DNA of 64,000 nucleotides, taken from Alteromonas antoniana. GTDB lineage: Bacteria; Pseudomonadota; Gammaproteobacteria; Enterobacterales; Alteromonadaceae. Each line of letters begins with the position of its first letter. The stretch's first letter is position 1. The DNA is taken from contig NZ_JAESDH010000012.1 in assembly GCF_019249295.1 (NCBI RefSeq), positions 62,001-126,000 on the forward strand, given 5' to 3'. The position numbers and the translations under genes were made by a program. Shown here one piece after another: positions 37,301-46,542 of this stretch. The notes below the pieces were generated by a model. The model did not search any database and was not told the DNA's origin. It saw only the letters and a list, made by a program, of their open reading frames with translations.

Positions 37301-38067
37301 AGCAGATGATGGATGATATTCCTGCGTTCAGCGAAACGTCTCCAGGCGAGGACGTGATATCTGAACCTGAGTCTGATACCGATGTTGACGACTTTGATGA
37401 CAGCCTTCTGGATGACGCCTACGATGACGTCGACTCCTTTGAACTGGAGCAAGAGGAAGATGGTGTTGAGCGGACATCAGAGACTGAAAATGATATCAAT
37501 GAGCTTGAGGATGTTCCCGGCCTTGACGACTGGCTCAGCGGCTCCAAAGAGAGTGACGATGATGAAATTCTTGATGATCTGGAGAGCACTGAGTTCGATG
37601 AATTGCTCGATTCCATCGAAGCCGATAAGAAGGATGATGCGCAAAAGGCGTTTGAGCTGGACAATCCTGATCTGGATCTGGATGCGCTGTTAAGTGAAAG
37701 TGATGAAAACGCGGCCACTCTGGCAGATCAAGATACAGGCTCAGGTGAGAAAGATGAGGACACTGAAGATTATCTGGACATTGAATCGTTGATGGATGAG
37801 TCTGATGACGAAGAAGCCAGTGACCTTGATGAAATGCCTTTGGATCTGGATGTTAGCCTGGCGGACTTCACCGGTATCGGTGATAGCGATGAGGCTATCG
37901 ACATTGATAAAGATGCCGGTCAAAGCGCCAATCTGGACTTAGCTCGCGTTTATATGGAGATGGATGATATGGATGCCGCAAAAGAGCTGTTGGAAGAAGT
38001 GGTCGAAAAGGGAAGTTCTGATCAGCAGGAAGAGGCGGCAACGCTGTTAAAATCTATCAGCGGATAA
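34306..38067 (+). CDS. fimV: FimV-family polar hub protein, highly acidic
   Basis: A 1253-residue inner-membrane protein; in Pseudomonas and Vibrio, FimV/HubP organises the cell pole, type IV pili and chemotaxis. ATG 34306 (MKLHLSGLLLLTTLL) begins a signal peptide cleaved near VDAQ. A LysM-like peptidoglycan-binding region follows (DTLWRIAERYRQNKDLSIYQVMIAIYELNPDAF), then a coiled coil (about 145-245), a membrane span (MAMIIGSGVITLLLVGGLVAWLLG, about 257-280) and about 900 cytoplasmic residues rich in Asp/Glu. Repeats of the form DDPLxDELLAELE occur about 620-760. The C-terminal FimV/TPR motif is ANLDLARVYMEMDDMDAAKELLEEVVEKG. The very acidic tail resembles HubP-type proteins. Confidence 0.93.
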   Translation: MKLHLSGLLLLTTLLSVFPTVVDAQERATQLRGPKDATSQFSGNTYGPIDAKDTLWRIAERYRQNKDLSIYQVMIAIYELNPDAFEEGNLNLLVDGATLQLPSEQYISRIDPERARTRAEQDEKNFAQALENPDPSKNIKPPVPLASQEDLTQTKSAIEQQINQLDSQQSQQFDELRQQFAESITNVQTLLDNNNKLYERIERVNDDLQNLRAQLEGDVKSQIDNQVALQQQLLAMMEEEKRQRLAEKESSLTNMLTSPMAMIIGSGVITLLLVGGLVAWLLGRNKDAPAPVAAAPEPVKEVAPAPTDDLDDLASVISDDLDDSAELSDDELFNDDDLLDDVLSNELEEALDDELENFADLDDDMLVPDSDEDDDSFEEGADALDQDDLDSLFDEEDLTDSDAESDLEIDELSGIDLASEDDADLDSDLDEDLPSEDVSEDDIDDLLASAGQVEEVDEEDEFEVSVTDNSTSDEPQDSEAEDVADDENLSAIPVAPIEDEEEKPEISIDELLEEDPEEESLAATLGMDDDTVNEEMLEKLDKEIHDQNQQLDRLTDNIIGEIEQLEMMGGLLEEDEDEPEGTDEDDDTLAPSKPSPQAIQDLDSITDDLEEIDFADMENADEFNDPLSDELISELQAEDEAQPDNVQLDVIDSLSAGDESDSVDVEDSFDISEDIDDPLGDELLAELEQEDSSSELDALSDELLSELETGTEDDADADEHVEKAEYENESDTADDTVSDDEIDDPLTDELLAELEADQDEDEQDENAQIDDLQIESEQLDDEQAEEEQPAFEAGELSTDENDSVADEDSDGLDIDAIADDIDEQLGQNSVEEPDGSEQVVDADETDDTSTAELQASDDEQAATETLPEIDDEDITAESDDSSQADDSTELEEPDSDLAESASEEPDNDETESVTDNVDDIDVDTDPLASDEADAVDADETLPESDDVTLPVEDEDTDAASDETSLEEEDNDSEIPELPEDSDEVASTDPLEEALDAFDKQMMDDIPAFSETSPGEDVISEPESDTDVDDFDDSLLDDAYDDVDSFELEQEEDGVERTSETENDINELEDVPGLDDWLSGSKESDDDEILDDLESTEFDELLDSIEADKKDDAQKAFELDNPDLDLDALLSESDENAATLADQDTGSGEKDEDTEDYLDIESLMDESDDEEASDLDEMPLDLDVSLADFTGIGDSDEAIDIDKDAGQSANLDLARVYMEMDDMDAAKELLEEVVEKGSSDQQEEAATLLKSISG
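36172..36585 (+). repeat. Imperfect protein-coding repeats inside fimV
   Basis: Four related units in the cytoplasmic part: FNDPLSDELISELQAED, IDDPLGDELLAELEQED, LDALSDELLSELETG, IDDPLTDELLAELEADQ. Spacing varies from 20 to about 50 residues. They look like short linear motifs that could recruit partners. Confidence 0.7.
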
Positions 38068-38313
38068 TTTGGCTGGCGCGCTTTACTGGTGCGACTCACT
38101 GCTACAATTCGTAACTCAATACTCTCAGCACGTCTCCTGCCTGATACAGAGGCGTGTTGTCTTATTTCTTTTATTCGCGCAGGCCGCTGTTTTTTTCCGG
38201 TGAGCTTCGGGATAGTTTCTGACTGGTCATCGTAGAAGTCACTTCCTCAGACGGTTGCACTTGGAAAGCGGTGTGACTACACTTAGCCGATTTTTCTGAA
38301 CGGGAGTAGGGCA

Positions 38314-39105
38314 ATGGCGCGTATCGCCTTAGGTATTGAGTACGATGGAGCTGCGCATTTTGGCTGGCAACGCCAGCGGGAAGTGCCCAGCGTACAGGAA
38401 TATCTGGAAAAAGCGCTCTCTGTTGTCGCCAACACCACCATTAATGTGCAATGCGCAGGACGCACCGATGCCGGTGTGCATGCCACCGGCCAGGTTGTGC
38501 ATTTTGATTGTGATGCCTCTCGTCCGGAGCGTGCCTGGACAATGGGGGTAAACGCGAATCTTCCTGATTCTATTGCTGTTACCTGGTGCAAGCCGGTTGA
38601 TGACGATTTCCATGCCCGTTTTTCTGCTACTCACCGGCGCTATCGCTATGTCATTTACAATGCCAGATTGCGACCGGCAATTTTGCATGGCGGTGTAACA
38701 CATGTTTATCGTGAGTTGGATGCTGCGAAAATGCATGACGCTGCGCAGGCATTGCTTGGCGAGCAAGACTTCACATCATTCAGAGCCGCGCTTTGTCAGT
38801 CGAAAACGCCATTTCGTAACGTCACGCATGTTTCGGTTTCCCGTCAGGGCCAGTACGTCATACTTGATATCCGGGCCAATGCATTTTTACATCATATGGT
38901 GCGAAATATCACCGGCTCGCTAATTGAAATTGGTGCTGGTGAGAAGCCCGCAGACTGGATTGCGCAATTGTTGCCACTAAAAGACAGAACGGCGGCTGCC
39001 GCTACGGCCAAGCCAAACGGACTGTATCTGGTTGATGTAACATACCCTGAGCACTTTGCACTTCCCCGTGCGCCATTAGGCCCCTTGTTTCTGCCGGAAA
39101 ATTAA
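38314..39105 (+). CDS. truA: tRNA pseudouridine synthase A
   Basis: A 263-residue enzyme that makes pseudouridine at positions 38-40 of tRNA anticodon stems. The catalytic Asp52 lies in [19 protein letters not shown]; other conserved blocks are [20 protein letters not shown] at the start and [17 protein letters not shown]. The 246-bp fimV-truA gap contains no gene. ATG 38314 follows GGGAGTAGGGCA. The stop codon is followed at once by a copy of the inverted-repeat end also found at 31535. Length is close to the E. coli protein (270). Confidence 0.96.
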   Translation: MARIALGIEYDGAAHFGWQRQREVPSVQEYLEKALSVVANTTINVQCAGRTDAGVHATGQVVHFDCDASRPERAWTMGVNANLPDSIAVTWCKPVDDDFHARFSATHRRYRYVIYNARLRPAILHGGVTHVYRELDAAKMHDAAQALLGEQDFTSFRAALCQSKTPFRNVTHVSVSRQGQYVILDIRANAFLHHMVRNITGSLIEIGAGEKPADWIAQLLPLKDRTAAAATAKPNGLYLVDVTYPEHFALPRAPLGPLFLPEN

Positions 39106-39137
39106 GAAAGGTGCGAATAAGTCTATAGTCGCTCAGG
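39106..39137 (+). repeat. Solitary copy of the MITE terminal repeat
   Basis: It begins GAAAGGTGCGAATAAGTCTA and agrees with the right end of the 31273-31535 element at 31 of 32 positions. It follows TTAA of the truA stop, as the other element follows CTAA. No matching second end is found before accD, so it is a remnant. The rest of the 390-bp truA-accD gap shows only a small CCCGA-AACA-TCGGG hairpin. Confidence 0.75.
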
Positions 39138-39495
39138 CAATGGTAAGGTGATAATTTGCTTGTTTTCTGATGAGCCCGGCAGTAGCGCATTGATGCGTTA
39201 TCCCCCGAAACATCGGGCCTGACAATACCCAATAGCCGCTTTTTACTGTAGACAAGCGTGGCCTGCTTCGCAAAAAGGCCGGAAATACGCAAGGTTAGCA
39301 GACATTCACTCGCAATTCCGGCGCAGCCGTATTATGCTCAGGTATAACTTCTTAGACCAGTTTTGTTTTTTCCATTTAGATGGAATGTGGTCTAATACCG
39401 CGCTATCACATGCGTTAAGATTCACTATGCACCGCGCACGAACAATACAGACTAAGCACGGCAGGCAGTGACACAGTTAAAAGGATTCGTTTTTC

Positions 39496-40341
39496 ATGAG
39501 CTGGATTCAAAAAATCCTCCCACGTACCCAGACTTCTACCAAAGGGAACGTACCGGAAGGTATCTGGACCAAATGTTCATCTTGCCAGGCGGTCTTGTAT
39601 AAAACCGACCTGGAAAAGCAATTAGAGGTCTGTCCTAAGTGTGACCACCACATGCGCATTAATGCCCGCAAGCGTATTGATGCATTTCTTGATGAGAAAG
39701 ACCGCAAAGAAATTGGTGCCGATCTCGAACCTCAGGACATACTGAAATTTAAAGATTCAAAGCGGTATAAAGATCGTATTTCTGCGGCGCAAAAAAGCAC
39801 TAATGAAAAAGACGCGCTGATTGTTATGCAGGGCAAGTTGAAAGGGATGCCCGTAGTCGTCGCGAGCTTTGAGTTTGCCTTTATGGGCGGTTCGATGGCT
39901 TCTGTGGTTGGTGCGCGCTTTGTGAAAGCCGTCGAAGCCTGTCTTGAACACAACATGCCGCTTATTTGTTTTTCTGCCAGTGGTGGTGCCCGTATGCAGG
40001 AAGCACTGATGTCGCTGATGCAAATGGCGAAAACCTCAGCTGCACTGGCGAAACTAAGCAAAAAAGGTTTGCCTTATATTTCCGTATTAACCGACCCGAC
40101 AATGGGCGGTGTATCGGCAAGTCTGGCGATGCTTGGTGATATCAACGTAGCTGAACCAAAGGCGCTGATCGGCTTTGCCGGCCCGCGTGTGATAGAGCAA
40201 ACTGTGCGTGAGACGCTGCCGGAAGGTTTCCAGCGTAGTGAGTTTCTGTTGGACAAGGGCGCTATTGATATGATTGTCGACCGTCGTCAGATGCGGGACA
40301 AATTGCACGGTGTGCTACTGAAGCTGCATCGGCCAAACTAA
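39496..40341 (+). CDS. accD: Acetyl-CoA carboxylase carboxyltransferase subunit beta
   Basis: A 281-residue subunit of acetyl-CoA carboxylase, which with AccA transfers carboxyl from biotin to acetyl-CoA (first step of fatty acid synthesis). The N-terminal C4 zinc ribbon is complete: Cys27, Cys30, Cys46, Cys49 (CSSC...CPKC). Crotonase-like core: [36 protein letters not shown] and [17 protein letters not shown]. It follows truA as in E. coli (truA-dedA-accD-folC). AAAAGGA precedes the ATG. Confidence 0.97.
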   Translation: MSWIQKILPRTQTSTKGNVPEGIWTKCSSCQAVLYKTDLEKQLEVCPKCDHHMRINARKRIDAFLDEKDRKEIGADLEPQDILKFKDSKRYKDRISAAQKSTNEKDALIVMQGKLKGMPVVVASFEFAFMGGSMASVVGARFVKAVEACLEHNMPLICFSASGGARMQEALMSLMQMAKTSAALAKLSKKGLPYISVLTDPTMGGVSASLAMLGDINVAEPKALIGFAGPRVIEQTVRETLPEGFQRSEFLLDKGAIDMIVDRRQMRDKLHGVLLKLHRPN

Positions 40342-40454
40342 ACCCCGGATACTGATGTTAGCCGGTATAGGAAGGGCGGGAATTTCTGGCAACGCCGGAA
40401 TGTCGCTCAGTTTGCTGATTGTTGTCTGAACAATCGTTACGAACGTTTTCGCTG

Positions 40455-40482
40455 CCATACGCTCCCGTTCGGGAGCGTATGG
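40455..40482. terminator. Perfect 12-bp hairpin between accD and folC
   Basis: CCATACGCTCCC-GTTC-GGGAGCGTATGG. There is no T-run, so it could be a Rho-independent terminator of weak type, an RNA-processing site or a repeat unit. It lies 114 bases after accD and about 125 before folC. Confidence 0.5.
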
Positions 40483-40607
40483 TCTGAGTTGCTCAGTCCT
40501 GATTATCGATAGCGTCACTTCATCCTGCTATCGTCATTTGCACTAAGTAGCAAACCCGGTATATCTTCCCACATTATGAAATCCCAAAACGATAAACAGC
40601 TTTTACA

Positions 40608-41882
40608 GTGAATACGCATCAAAGCACCATGCCAGCGCCTGCAGATCGTTCTCTTGCGCAGTGGCTTACCTATTTAGAATCCATTCACCCCTCTGCCATT
40701 GATATGGGACTTGAACGGGTCGAGACTGTCGCCGCCACACTCGGGCTCACGTTTACCGATCGTACCGTCATTACCGTTGCCGGAACTAACGGCAAAGGCA
40801 CAACCTGTAAATTTCTCGAACAGGCCGCAATAGCGCAGGGTAAAAGCGTTGCGGTATACAGTTCCCCGCACTTGCTAACCTATCGCGAACGCGTTCGTTA
40901 CAATGGTGAGCTGCCAACAGAAGCTGCGTTTTGCGAGGCGTTCACTTGTGTGGAAGCGGCCAGAGGCGATACCACGCTGACATACTTTGAATTTGGCACA
41001 CTGGCGGCCATGAAAATGATGATGGAGTGGCAGGCAGACATTGTGATCCTTGAAGTCGGTCTGGGTGGTCGACTGGATGCGACCAATATCGTCGATCCTG
41101 ATATTGCTGTGATCACCACGATTGATTTAGACCACCAGGATTGGCTGGGCGACACCAGAGAAAAAATTGCGGTAGAGAAGGCCGGGATCATGCGTCCCGG
41201 GATAAAGGCGGTGATCGGTGACAGGCAGCCGCCTTCAACCTTGCACGAAGAAGTAACGCGTTTTCAGGCAAAGGCATTATGGGCAGAGCGGGATTTCACT
41301 GTTACTGAACACCAGGACGGGTGGGATTGGCACTGCGGTGAGGTAAGTCTGAAGGCGCTTCCTAAGCCCGTTATTCCGCTGCAAAACGCCGCAACCGCGC
41401 TTGCAACATTACATCAACTGGGCTGGTTGCCTGATGCAAAAGAAGCAGCCCGGGTAATTGCAAATACTGAAATGGCAGGGCGCCGTCAGCAACTTGACAG
41501 TGCACCCAGAGTTGTGGTGGATGTGGGTCACAATCCGCAGGCAACACGTCAGATGATGACCTGGTTGTCTGAGTATCAGTATGACAATCTGTACATTGTG
41601 GCTGGTATGTTAAAAGATAAATCCATTGTGGAGACACTGGCACCTTTTGAGTCACTGGATGCTACCTGGTTACTGGCGGCGACGTCTGGTCCCAGAGGGT
41701 TATCTGCTGAGGCGCTGCAATCCGGACTGCCGGTAAAACTGCAAAAAAACAGCCAGACTTTTGCCAGTGTGGAAGACGCTTATGCCTTCGCCCGTTCGAA
41801 TTGCGCGCAATCTGACATGATTTTTGTATTTGGCTCTTTCCTTACCGTAGCAGATGTATTAGCGTTGCATACTTACCCGTAG
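40608..41882 (+). CDS. folC: Bifunctional dihydrofolate/folylpolyglutamate synthase
   Basis: A 424-residue Mur-ligase-family enzyme adding glutamate to dihydropteroate and to folates. The P-loop is VAGTNGKGTTCKFLE (57-71). YSSPHLLTYRERVRYNG and LEVGLGGRLDATNIVDPDIAVITTIDLDH are family signatures; the C-terminal domain has VVDVGHNPQATRQMM. The start is GTG 40608 or ATG 40629; neither has a clear ribosome site and the family's N-terminus is compatible with both. dedD begins 18 bases later, as in E. coli. Confidence 0.95.
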   Translation: MNTHQSTMPAPADRSLAQWLTYLESIHPSAIDMGLERVETVAATLGLTFTDRTVITVAGTNGKGTTCKFLEQAAIAQGKSVAVYSSPHLLTYRERVRYNGELPTEAAFCEAFTCVEAARGDTTLTYFEFGTLAAMKMMMEWQADIVILEVGLGGRLDATNIVDPDIAVITTIDLDHQDWLGDTREKIAVEKAGIMRPGIKAVIGDRQPPSTLHEEVTRFQAKALWAERDFTVTEHQDGWDWHCGEVSLKALPKPVIPLQNAATALATLHQLGWLPDAKEAARVIANTEMAGRRQQLDSAPRVVVDVGHNPQATRQMMTWLSEYQYDNLYIVAGMLKDKSIVETLAPFESLDATWLLAATSGPRGLSAEALQSGLPVKLQKNSQTFASVEDAYAFARSNCAQSDMIFVFGSFLTVADVLALHTYP

Positions 41883-41900
41883 TATAGACAGGAGCTTAAC

Positions 41901-42488
41901 GTGACGTCGGCACTAAAGAACCGGCTGGTAGGAACCATCATCATTGTCGCTTTGGCTGTAATTTTCCTTCCAGATTTTCTTGATGGGAAAAAAGAAAGCC
42001 AGGAAGAAGCCTTTGTCAGTGTTCCGGCAGCGCCTGCTAAAAAGCCGATAGTAAATCCTGAGCCTTTCCCCGCAGAGCGCGTGGCTAACGCGGCACAACG
42101 CCCGATGGAAATTGTTGAAGAGCCTGCCATAGATGACGAACCCACATCATCCGAGCCTGAAGCCCAGGACTCTGCGCCGGTCGCAGTGGAGGAAGATGAA
42201 CTTGCCCGGCAGACGGTGGTGAATGAACCGCAGGTTGCAGAAGAAGATGCAGGTTGGGTGGTGCAGCTCGGTAGCTTCCGCCATCAGAAAAACGTTAAAC
42301 AACTGCTTACTAAACTGGAGAATGCAGGTTATCGCGCATTTAGCCGACCCATTCAAACCCGCTCGGGACCGCTTACCAAAGTGTTTGTGGGCCCGGATTT
42401 AGATCGCGCAAAGTTGGAGTCGGCGTTGCCTCATCTCAAAGAAGTGACCGGCCTTAAAGGAAAGGTTACCACCTTCAATGCTGATTAA
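41901..42488 (+). CDS. dedD: Cell-division SPOR-domain protein DedD
   Basis: A 195-residue inner-membrane protein. A membrane segment near the N-terminus (LVGTIIIVALAVIFLPDFLDGKK) is typical of DedD; a Pro/Glu-rich periplasmic linker follows (about 35-118), then a C-terminal SPOR domain (WVVQLGSFRHQKNVKQLLTKLENAGYRAFSRPIQTRSGPLTKVFVGP). SPOR domains bind denuded peptidoglycan at the division septum. The start is GTG 41901 with AGGAG 7 bases before it. It lies between folC and cvpA, the usual place. Confidence 0.93.
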   Translation: MTSALKNRLVGTIIIVALAVIFLPDFLDGKKESQEEAFVSVPAAPAKKPIVNPEPFPAERVANAAQRPMEIVEEPAIDDEPTSSEPEAQDSAPVAVEEDELARQTVVNEPQVAEEDAGWVVQLGSFRHQKNVKQLLTKLENAGYRAFSRPIQTRSGPLTKVFVGPDLDRAKLESALPHLKEVTGLKGKVTTFNAD

Positions 42489-42752
42489 ACGCTGAAATTA
42501 TGGAGGCGTCTGCCTCAGTGCAGGAATGCAACTCGTCGGACGATCCTCATGACAGCGGCCCATTCTGAAATATTCGCACAAACAGTCTCTGCGCTCTGGG
42601 TCTGCACAGCCGATGATACTCCGTTACAAATCTCAGCACTGGAAATTGGAATACTGATTGGTAATCATTCATCCTTCTGATAGAATGCGCGCCATCTCGC
42701 CATGGGCATCCCGAAGGTAATATTTCGGGCACAACGAGCTGATTATGAGACA

Positions 42753-43241
42753 ATGAACTGGGTAGACTTTTCCATTCTGGGTATCATCGCGGTATCTACC
42801 TTAATTAGCCTGATTAGAGGCTTTGTTAAAGAAGCCATTTCTTTAGTCGTCTGGTTTGGCGCACTTTTCATTGCAAGTCAGTTTTATGCCGACCTGGCAG
42901 TATACTTCACACGGATTGAAGACGAATTATTACGTAATGGTGCCGCTATTGCGGTGTTGTTCATCGCGACGTTGATCATGGGAGCCATGCTGAACTATGC
43001 GTTCGGGCAGTTAGTTCAGGCTACCGGATTATCTGGCACAGATCGCGCTCTTGGTGCTGTTTTTGGCGCGTTGCGCGGCGCATTGATTGTTAGTGCATTG
43101 TTGTTTTTTATGGACACCTTTACGCCCTCAGCGTCGTCTCAATGGTGGCAAAATTCGGTATTGATACCTGAGTTCGCTATCATTATTGAATGGTTTTTTG
43201 CATTTGTGAAAGACGGCTCAAGTTTCTTAAAACCCGCTTGA
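42753..43241 (+). CDS. cvpA: CvpA family membrane protein
   Basis: A 162-residue inner-membrane protein (colicin V production family) with about four membrane spans: FSILGIIAVSTLISLIRGF, AISLVVWFGALFIASQFY, AAIAVLFIATLIMGAMLNYAFG and RGALIVSALLFFMDTF. The hallmark GLxGTDRxLGxxFGxxRG is present (GLSGTDRALGAVFGALRG). ATG 42753 (MNWVDFSIL) is the family's start; the frame is open 17 codons upstream. The molecular role is not settled; E. coli mutants are envelope-sensitive. purF begins 14 bases downstream, as in E. coli. Confidence 0.94.
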   Translation: MNWVDFSILGIIAVSTLISLIRGFVKEAISLVVWFGALFIASQFYADLAVYFTRIEDELLRNGAAIAVLFIATLIMGAMLNYAFGQLVQATGLSGTDRALGAVFGALRGALIVSALLFFMDTFTPSASSQWWQNSVLIPEFAIIIEWFFAFVKDGSSFLKPA

Positions 43242-43255
43242 AATAGGTAACTCAG

Positions 43256-44782
43256 ATGTGTGGTATTGTCGGAATAGTTGGTAAAACCCCGGTAGCGCAG
43301 TCGTTGTATGACGGCCTCACCGTGCTTCAGCACCGTGGCCAGGATGCTGCCGGTATAATGACCATAGACCGGAACATGTTTAACCTGCGAAAGGCTAATG
43401 GCCTGGTGCGTGATGTTTTCCACACGCGTCACATGAAGCGTCTGACCGGGAATATGGGCATCGGCCATGTTCGCTATCCGACAGCAGGTACCTCCAGCTC
43501 AGCGGAAGCGCAGCCGTTTTATGTGAACTCTCCGTTCGGTATCGCTTTTGCACACAACGGCAACTTAACTAACGCCCATGAGTTGCAGGAAGAGGTTTTC
43601 CGTATTGCCCGTCGCCACATCAACACGACCTCTGATTCAGAACTGCTGCTAAATATTCTGGCTCACGAACTTCAGCAATGCACTGAGCTAACAGTTAGTG
43701 CCGGTGACATCTTTAAAGTCGTTACCAAGGTGCACAAGAAAATCCGTGGCGCTTACGCTGTGGTTGCAGCCATTATTGGACAAGGTGTACTGGCATTTCG
43801 TGACCCTAACGGCATTCGTCCTCTGGCGCTGGGTAAGCGTGTCACAGAACTTGGTGAAGAGTGGATGGTAGCGTCTGAAAGTGTGGCGCTTGACGCGGTT
43901 GGCTTTACGTTTATTCGCGACGTTGCTCCTGGTGAAGCAGTATATATTACAGAAGCAGGCGAACTCCACACACAGCAGTGCGCGGAAAATCCAATGACGT
44001 CGCCGTGTATTTTCGAATTTGTTTATTTTGCCCGTCCGGATACGTTTATTGACGGTATCTCGGTATATGCGTCTCGCGTAAACATGGGCCGTAAGCTGGG
44101 TGAAAAAATCGCCCGCGAATGGGCTGATCTTGACATTGATGTGGTGATCCCCATCCCGGAAACCTCAATGGATGTAGCGTTGCAAATAGCTAACACGCTG
44201 GAGCTTCCGTATCGCCAGGGGTTTGTGAAGAACCGTTACATTGGCCGTACCTTCATCATGCCTGGTCAGACGATGCGGAAAAAATCTGTACGTCGTAAGC
44301 TAAATGCGATTTCTTCGGAGTTCAAAGGCAAAAACGTACTATTAGTCGACGACTCTATTGTTCGTGGAACAACATCAGGACAGATTATCGAAATGGCACG
44401 GGAGTCGGGTGCGAAGAAGGTATACTTTGCCTCCGCAGCTCCGGAAATTCGTTTCCCGAACGTGTATGGTATTGATATGCCATCAGCCAACGAACTGATT
44501 GCCTACGGCCGTGAAATTGACCAGATCTCTGATTTGATTCAGGCCGATGGACTGATATTCCAGGACATCAGCGACCTAGTAGATGCCGTGAAAGAAGAAA
44601 ACCCGGAGATCCCGCGTTTTGAAACCTCGGTTTTTGATGGCAATTACATCACCGGTGACGTTGACCAAAGTTATCTGGAAAAAATTGATATGGCCCGTGG
44701 CGAACAGTCCCGCAAGGCGCCGGTAGTTCAGGCTGAACTGACTAACCTGGATTTACACAATATGGACAACAATGACGACTGA
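43256..44782 (+). CDS. purF: Amidophosphoribosyltransferase
   Basis: A 508-residue enzyme for the first committed step of purine synthesis (PRPP plus glutamine to phosphoribosylamine). Cys2 (MCGIVGIVG) is the glutaminase nucleophile, with [11 protein letters not shown] following; no propeptide is present, as in E. coli. The PRPP-binding motif is [18 protein letters not shown] (near 360). It ends the pdxB-to-purF run and is followed by a terminator. No PurR box was found by eye in the 265-bp gap before cvpA. Confidence 0.97.
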   Translation: MCGIVGIVGKTPVAQSLYDGLTVLQHRGQDAAGIMTIDRNMFNLRKANGLVRDVFHTRHMKRLTGNMGIGHVRYPTAGTSSSAEAQPFYVNSPFGIAFAHNGNLTNAHELQEEVFRIARRHINTTSDSELLLNILAHELQQCTELTVSAGDIFKVVTKVHKKIRGAYAVVAAIIGQGVLAFRDPNGIRPLALGKRVTELGEEWMVASESVALDAVGFTFIRDVAPGEAVYITEAGELHTQQCAENPMTSPCIFEFVYFARPDTFIDGISVYASRVNMGRKLGEKIAREWADLDIDVVIPIPETSMDVALQIANTLELPYRQGFVKNRYIGRTFIMPGQTMRKKSVRRKLNAISSEFKGKNVLLVDDSIVRGTTSGQIIEMARESGAKKVYFASAAPEIRFPNVYGIDMPSANELIAYGREIDQISDLIQADGLIFQDISDLVDAVKEENPEIPRFETSVFDGNYITGDVDQSYLEKIDMARGEQSRKAPVVQAELTNLDLHNMDNNDD

Positions 44783-44808
44783 TTGATGGTTGTCACTGTG
44801 TAAAGACG

Positions 44809-44838
44809 AAAAAAAAGCCGCAATTTGCGGCTTTTTTA
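44809..44838 (+). terminator. Rho-independent terminator after purF
   Basis: A-rich run, GCCGC-AATTT-GCGGC, then six T; can act on both strands. Confidence 0.9.
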
Positions 44839-44930
44839 CTTTTGGTGAGTAATACCAACCGACAATGATAGGTGATTGGTATCAAGGACTGCTTTAACAG
44901 TCAGGGTCGGCATGCAGTGACGTGCATACC

Positions 44931-45530
44931 TTAGTGGACATACACCGGACCGAAGCCCATACTCCACAAAATTACCGATGACGCCATCAGGATCACCATC
45001 AACACAAGACCACAGGTGACCACTGAGCTTGCGTAGATAAACCCTTTTTCTTCCGGGATATGCATCAGAATAGGTACACCGGAATAGAGCAGATAAACCG
45101 AATAGCTTACACCCGCAAGAATGGCTGTCATGACGAACCAGAGTTCGGGATAGAGCCCGGCAAACCCCGCCATAAACAATGGTGTGGCGGTGTAGGCAGC
45201 AAGTTCCAGAGATTGTGTGTAGGTTGGTTGCGCATCAAATGCATTCGCCAACTGATGAATAAGCACAGCCAGTCCGATAACGCCTGCCACCAAACCAAAA
45301 TACATACCGAAAGCCATTCCGAGAGCACTTTGGGGAGTAAGTTTGATCAAGTCGCCCGCACCAATACTCCACCCAAGGTACGCTGCTGAATAGTAAGCGA
45401 TAATTGCCGGGATAAGCGCAATTACTGCGATATGACTAAGAGCATAAAAGTAATTTTCGTGTTTACGATCAATGCTTTGCCACTCTTCTTTTGGATGGGT
45501 ATAGATGCCCACAAGGTGATTCAGGATCAT
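44931..45530 (-). CDS. Yip1-family integral membrane protein
   Basis: A 199-residue protein with about five membrane spans. The soluble start HLVGIYTHPKEEWQSI is the bacterial Yip1 hallmark (a phenyl-P-x-x-x-W segment), followed by IAVIALIPAIIAYYSAAYLGW, a Gly/Ala-rich LGMAFGMYFGLVAGVIGLAVLIHQLANAF, LAAYTATPLFMAGFAGLYP, the span ILAGVSYSVYLLYSGVPILM and a last span. Its role is not known in bacteria. It is a single gene convergent with purF; the 235-bp gap to miaE shows nothing notable. Confidence 0.85.
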   Translation of the reverse strand: MILNHLVGIYTHPKEEWQSIDRKHENYFYALSHIAVIALIPAIIAYYSAAYLGWSIGAGDLIKLTPQSALGMAFGMYFGLVAGVIGLAVLIHQLANAFDAQPTYTQSLELAAYTATPLFMAGFAGLYPELWFVMTAILAGVSYSVYLLYSGVPILMHIPEEKGFIYASSVVTCGLVLMVILMASSVILWSMGFGPVYVH

Positions 45531-45765
45531 AGATTTTACCGTAGCTGATGTTGCGCGATATGTTGTTAATTACAGTTTATTAACAACTCTTTTACATCAG
45601 TCTGTCTTAAGCTGGTGATTTCGTCAACAATTAATGGTGAAAATATGATCAGTTGTGATAAGCCCTTGATTCTGCGTGAAGATACAGTGCAGGGCTACTT
45701 AGGGTTTCGAGACAATCTGCTTGTAAATTGGAGAGAACTTCGGTGGCTTAGTATATAGAAGAGAC

Positions 45766-46542
45766 TCAGGCAGCCAATGGTCCGCTATGAAAACGAAATT
45801 CGTTATCAGGAGACAGAATGAGTGTTTTCTCTACGTCACCAAAATGGGCAACGCGTTCCTGAATATCATGGTCGGCAATCTCTTTTGCCAGCGTAAGGTA
45901 ATCTTCAAAATGGCGGGCTTCAGAACGCAACAGAGACATATAAAACTTAGCCAGCGTGTTATCGACATAAGGGATCAGGCTGGCGAATCGCTCACAGGAG
46001 CGAGCTTCAATATAAGCACCACAGATTAACTTATCGATCAGCTTCTGTGGCTCGTAAGTGCGGACGTGTTTAAGCATGCCGTTAGCGTAGCGGCTTGAGG
46101 TCACAGAGCGATACTCCATCCCCATAGCGTGCATGATTTCAAGCACCTGATAGAAGTGGTGTAACTCTTCTTTTATCAGCAATACCATCTTATCCAGCAG
46201 GCTTGACTGAAAAGCGTCCAGATGTGTGACCGGAAACAACGATTTAGATAAATTTTTCGTGTGCAGATCCTGCCAGTTTCCCTGGTGACGATAGGTGAAG
46301 TCCTCATAAGGGCGCAACCAATCCAGCAACTGTCCACTGGTACTGTCATCAGCAATATAGCGGCGCAGCAAATACATCGCAGATTGTGCGGCTTTTAATT
46401 CGCAGATCAGATGGTCCGTTAGCAGAATGCGTAAATGTTCAGGCTTCACAGCTTCTTCAATCCATGCGTTCGGTGTCTGGCATTGCAGAAACTGGCTCAC
46501 AGGGGTCAGTAGATCTGAAATTTCTGAATGAACATGTGTCAT
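45766..46542 (-). CDS. miaE: tRNA-(ms2io6A37) hydroxylase MiaE
   Basis: A 258-residue non-haem diiron enzyme that hydroxylates the isopentenyl group of ms2i6A37 in tRNA. The ferritin-like ligands are seen in LICELKAAQSA, LLIKEELHHFYQVLEIM, CGAYIEARSCERF and LRSEARHFEDYL. ATG 46542 (MTHVHSEISDLL) has AGGA 8 bases upstream; eight extra codons in the open frame are probably not used. It needs oxygen, which fits an aerobic or facultative life. It is a single gene. Confidence 0.93.
   Translation of the reverse strand: MTHVHSEISDLLTPVSQFLQCQTPNAWIEEAVKPEHLRILLTDHLICELKAAQSAMYLLRRYIADDSTSGQLLDWLRPYEDFTYRHQGNWQDLHTKNLSKSLFPVTHLDAFQSSLLDKMVLLIKEELHHFYQVLEIMHAMGMEYRSVTSSRYANGMLKHVRTYEPQKLIDKLICGAYIEARSCERFASLIPYVDNTLAKFYMSLLRSEARHFEDYLTLAKEIADHDIQERVAHFGDVEKTLILSPDNEFRFHSGPLAA

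Noticed and set aside
36102..37301. 399-codon Ser-rich open frame on the minus strand inside fimV
   Set aside because: It is the complement of GAT/GAC/GAA codons, which read as Ser codons in antisense. No ribosome site or domain; fimV is clearly the real gene.
31273..39137. Composite transposon bounded by the repeats at 31535 and 39106
   Set aside because: The left repeat belongs to a complete small element and the right copy points away from the interval; the genes between are ordinary core genes in conserved order.
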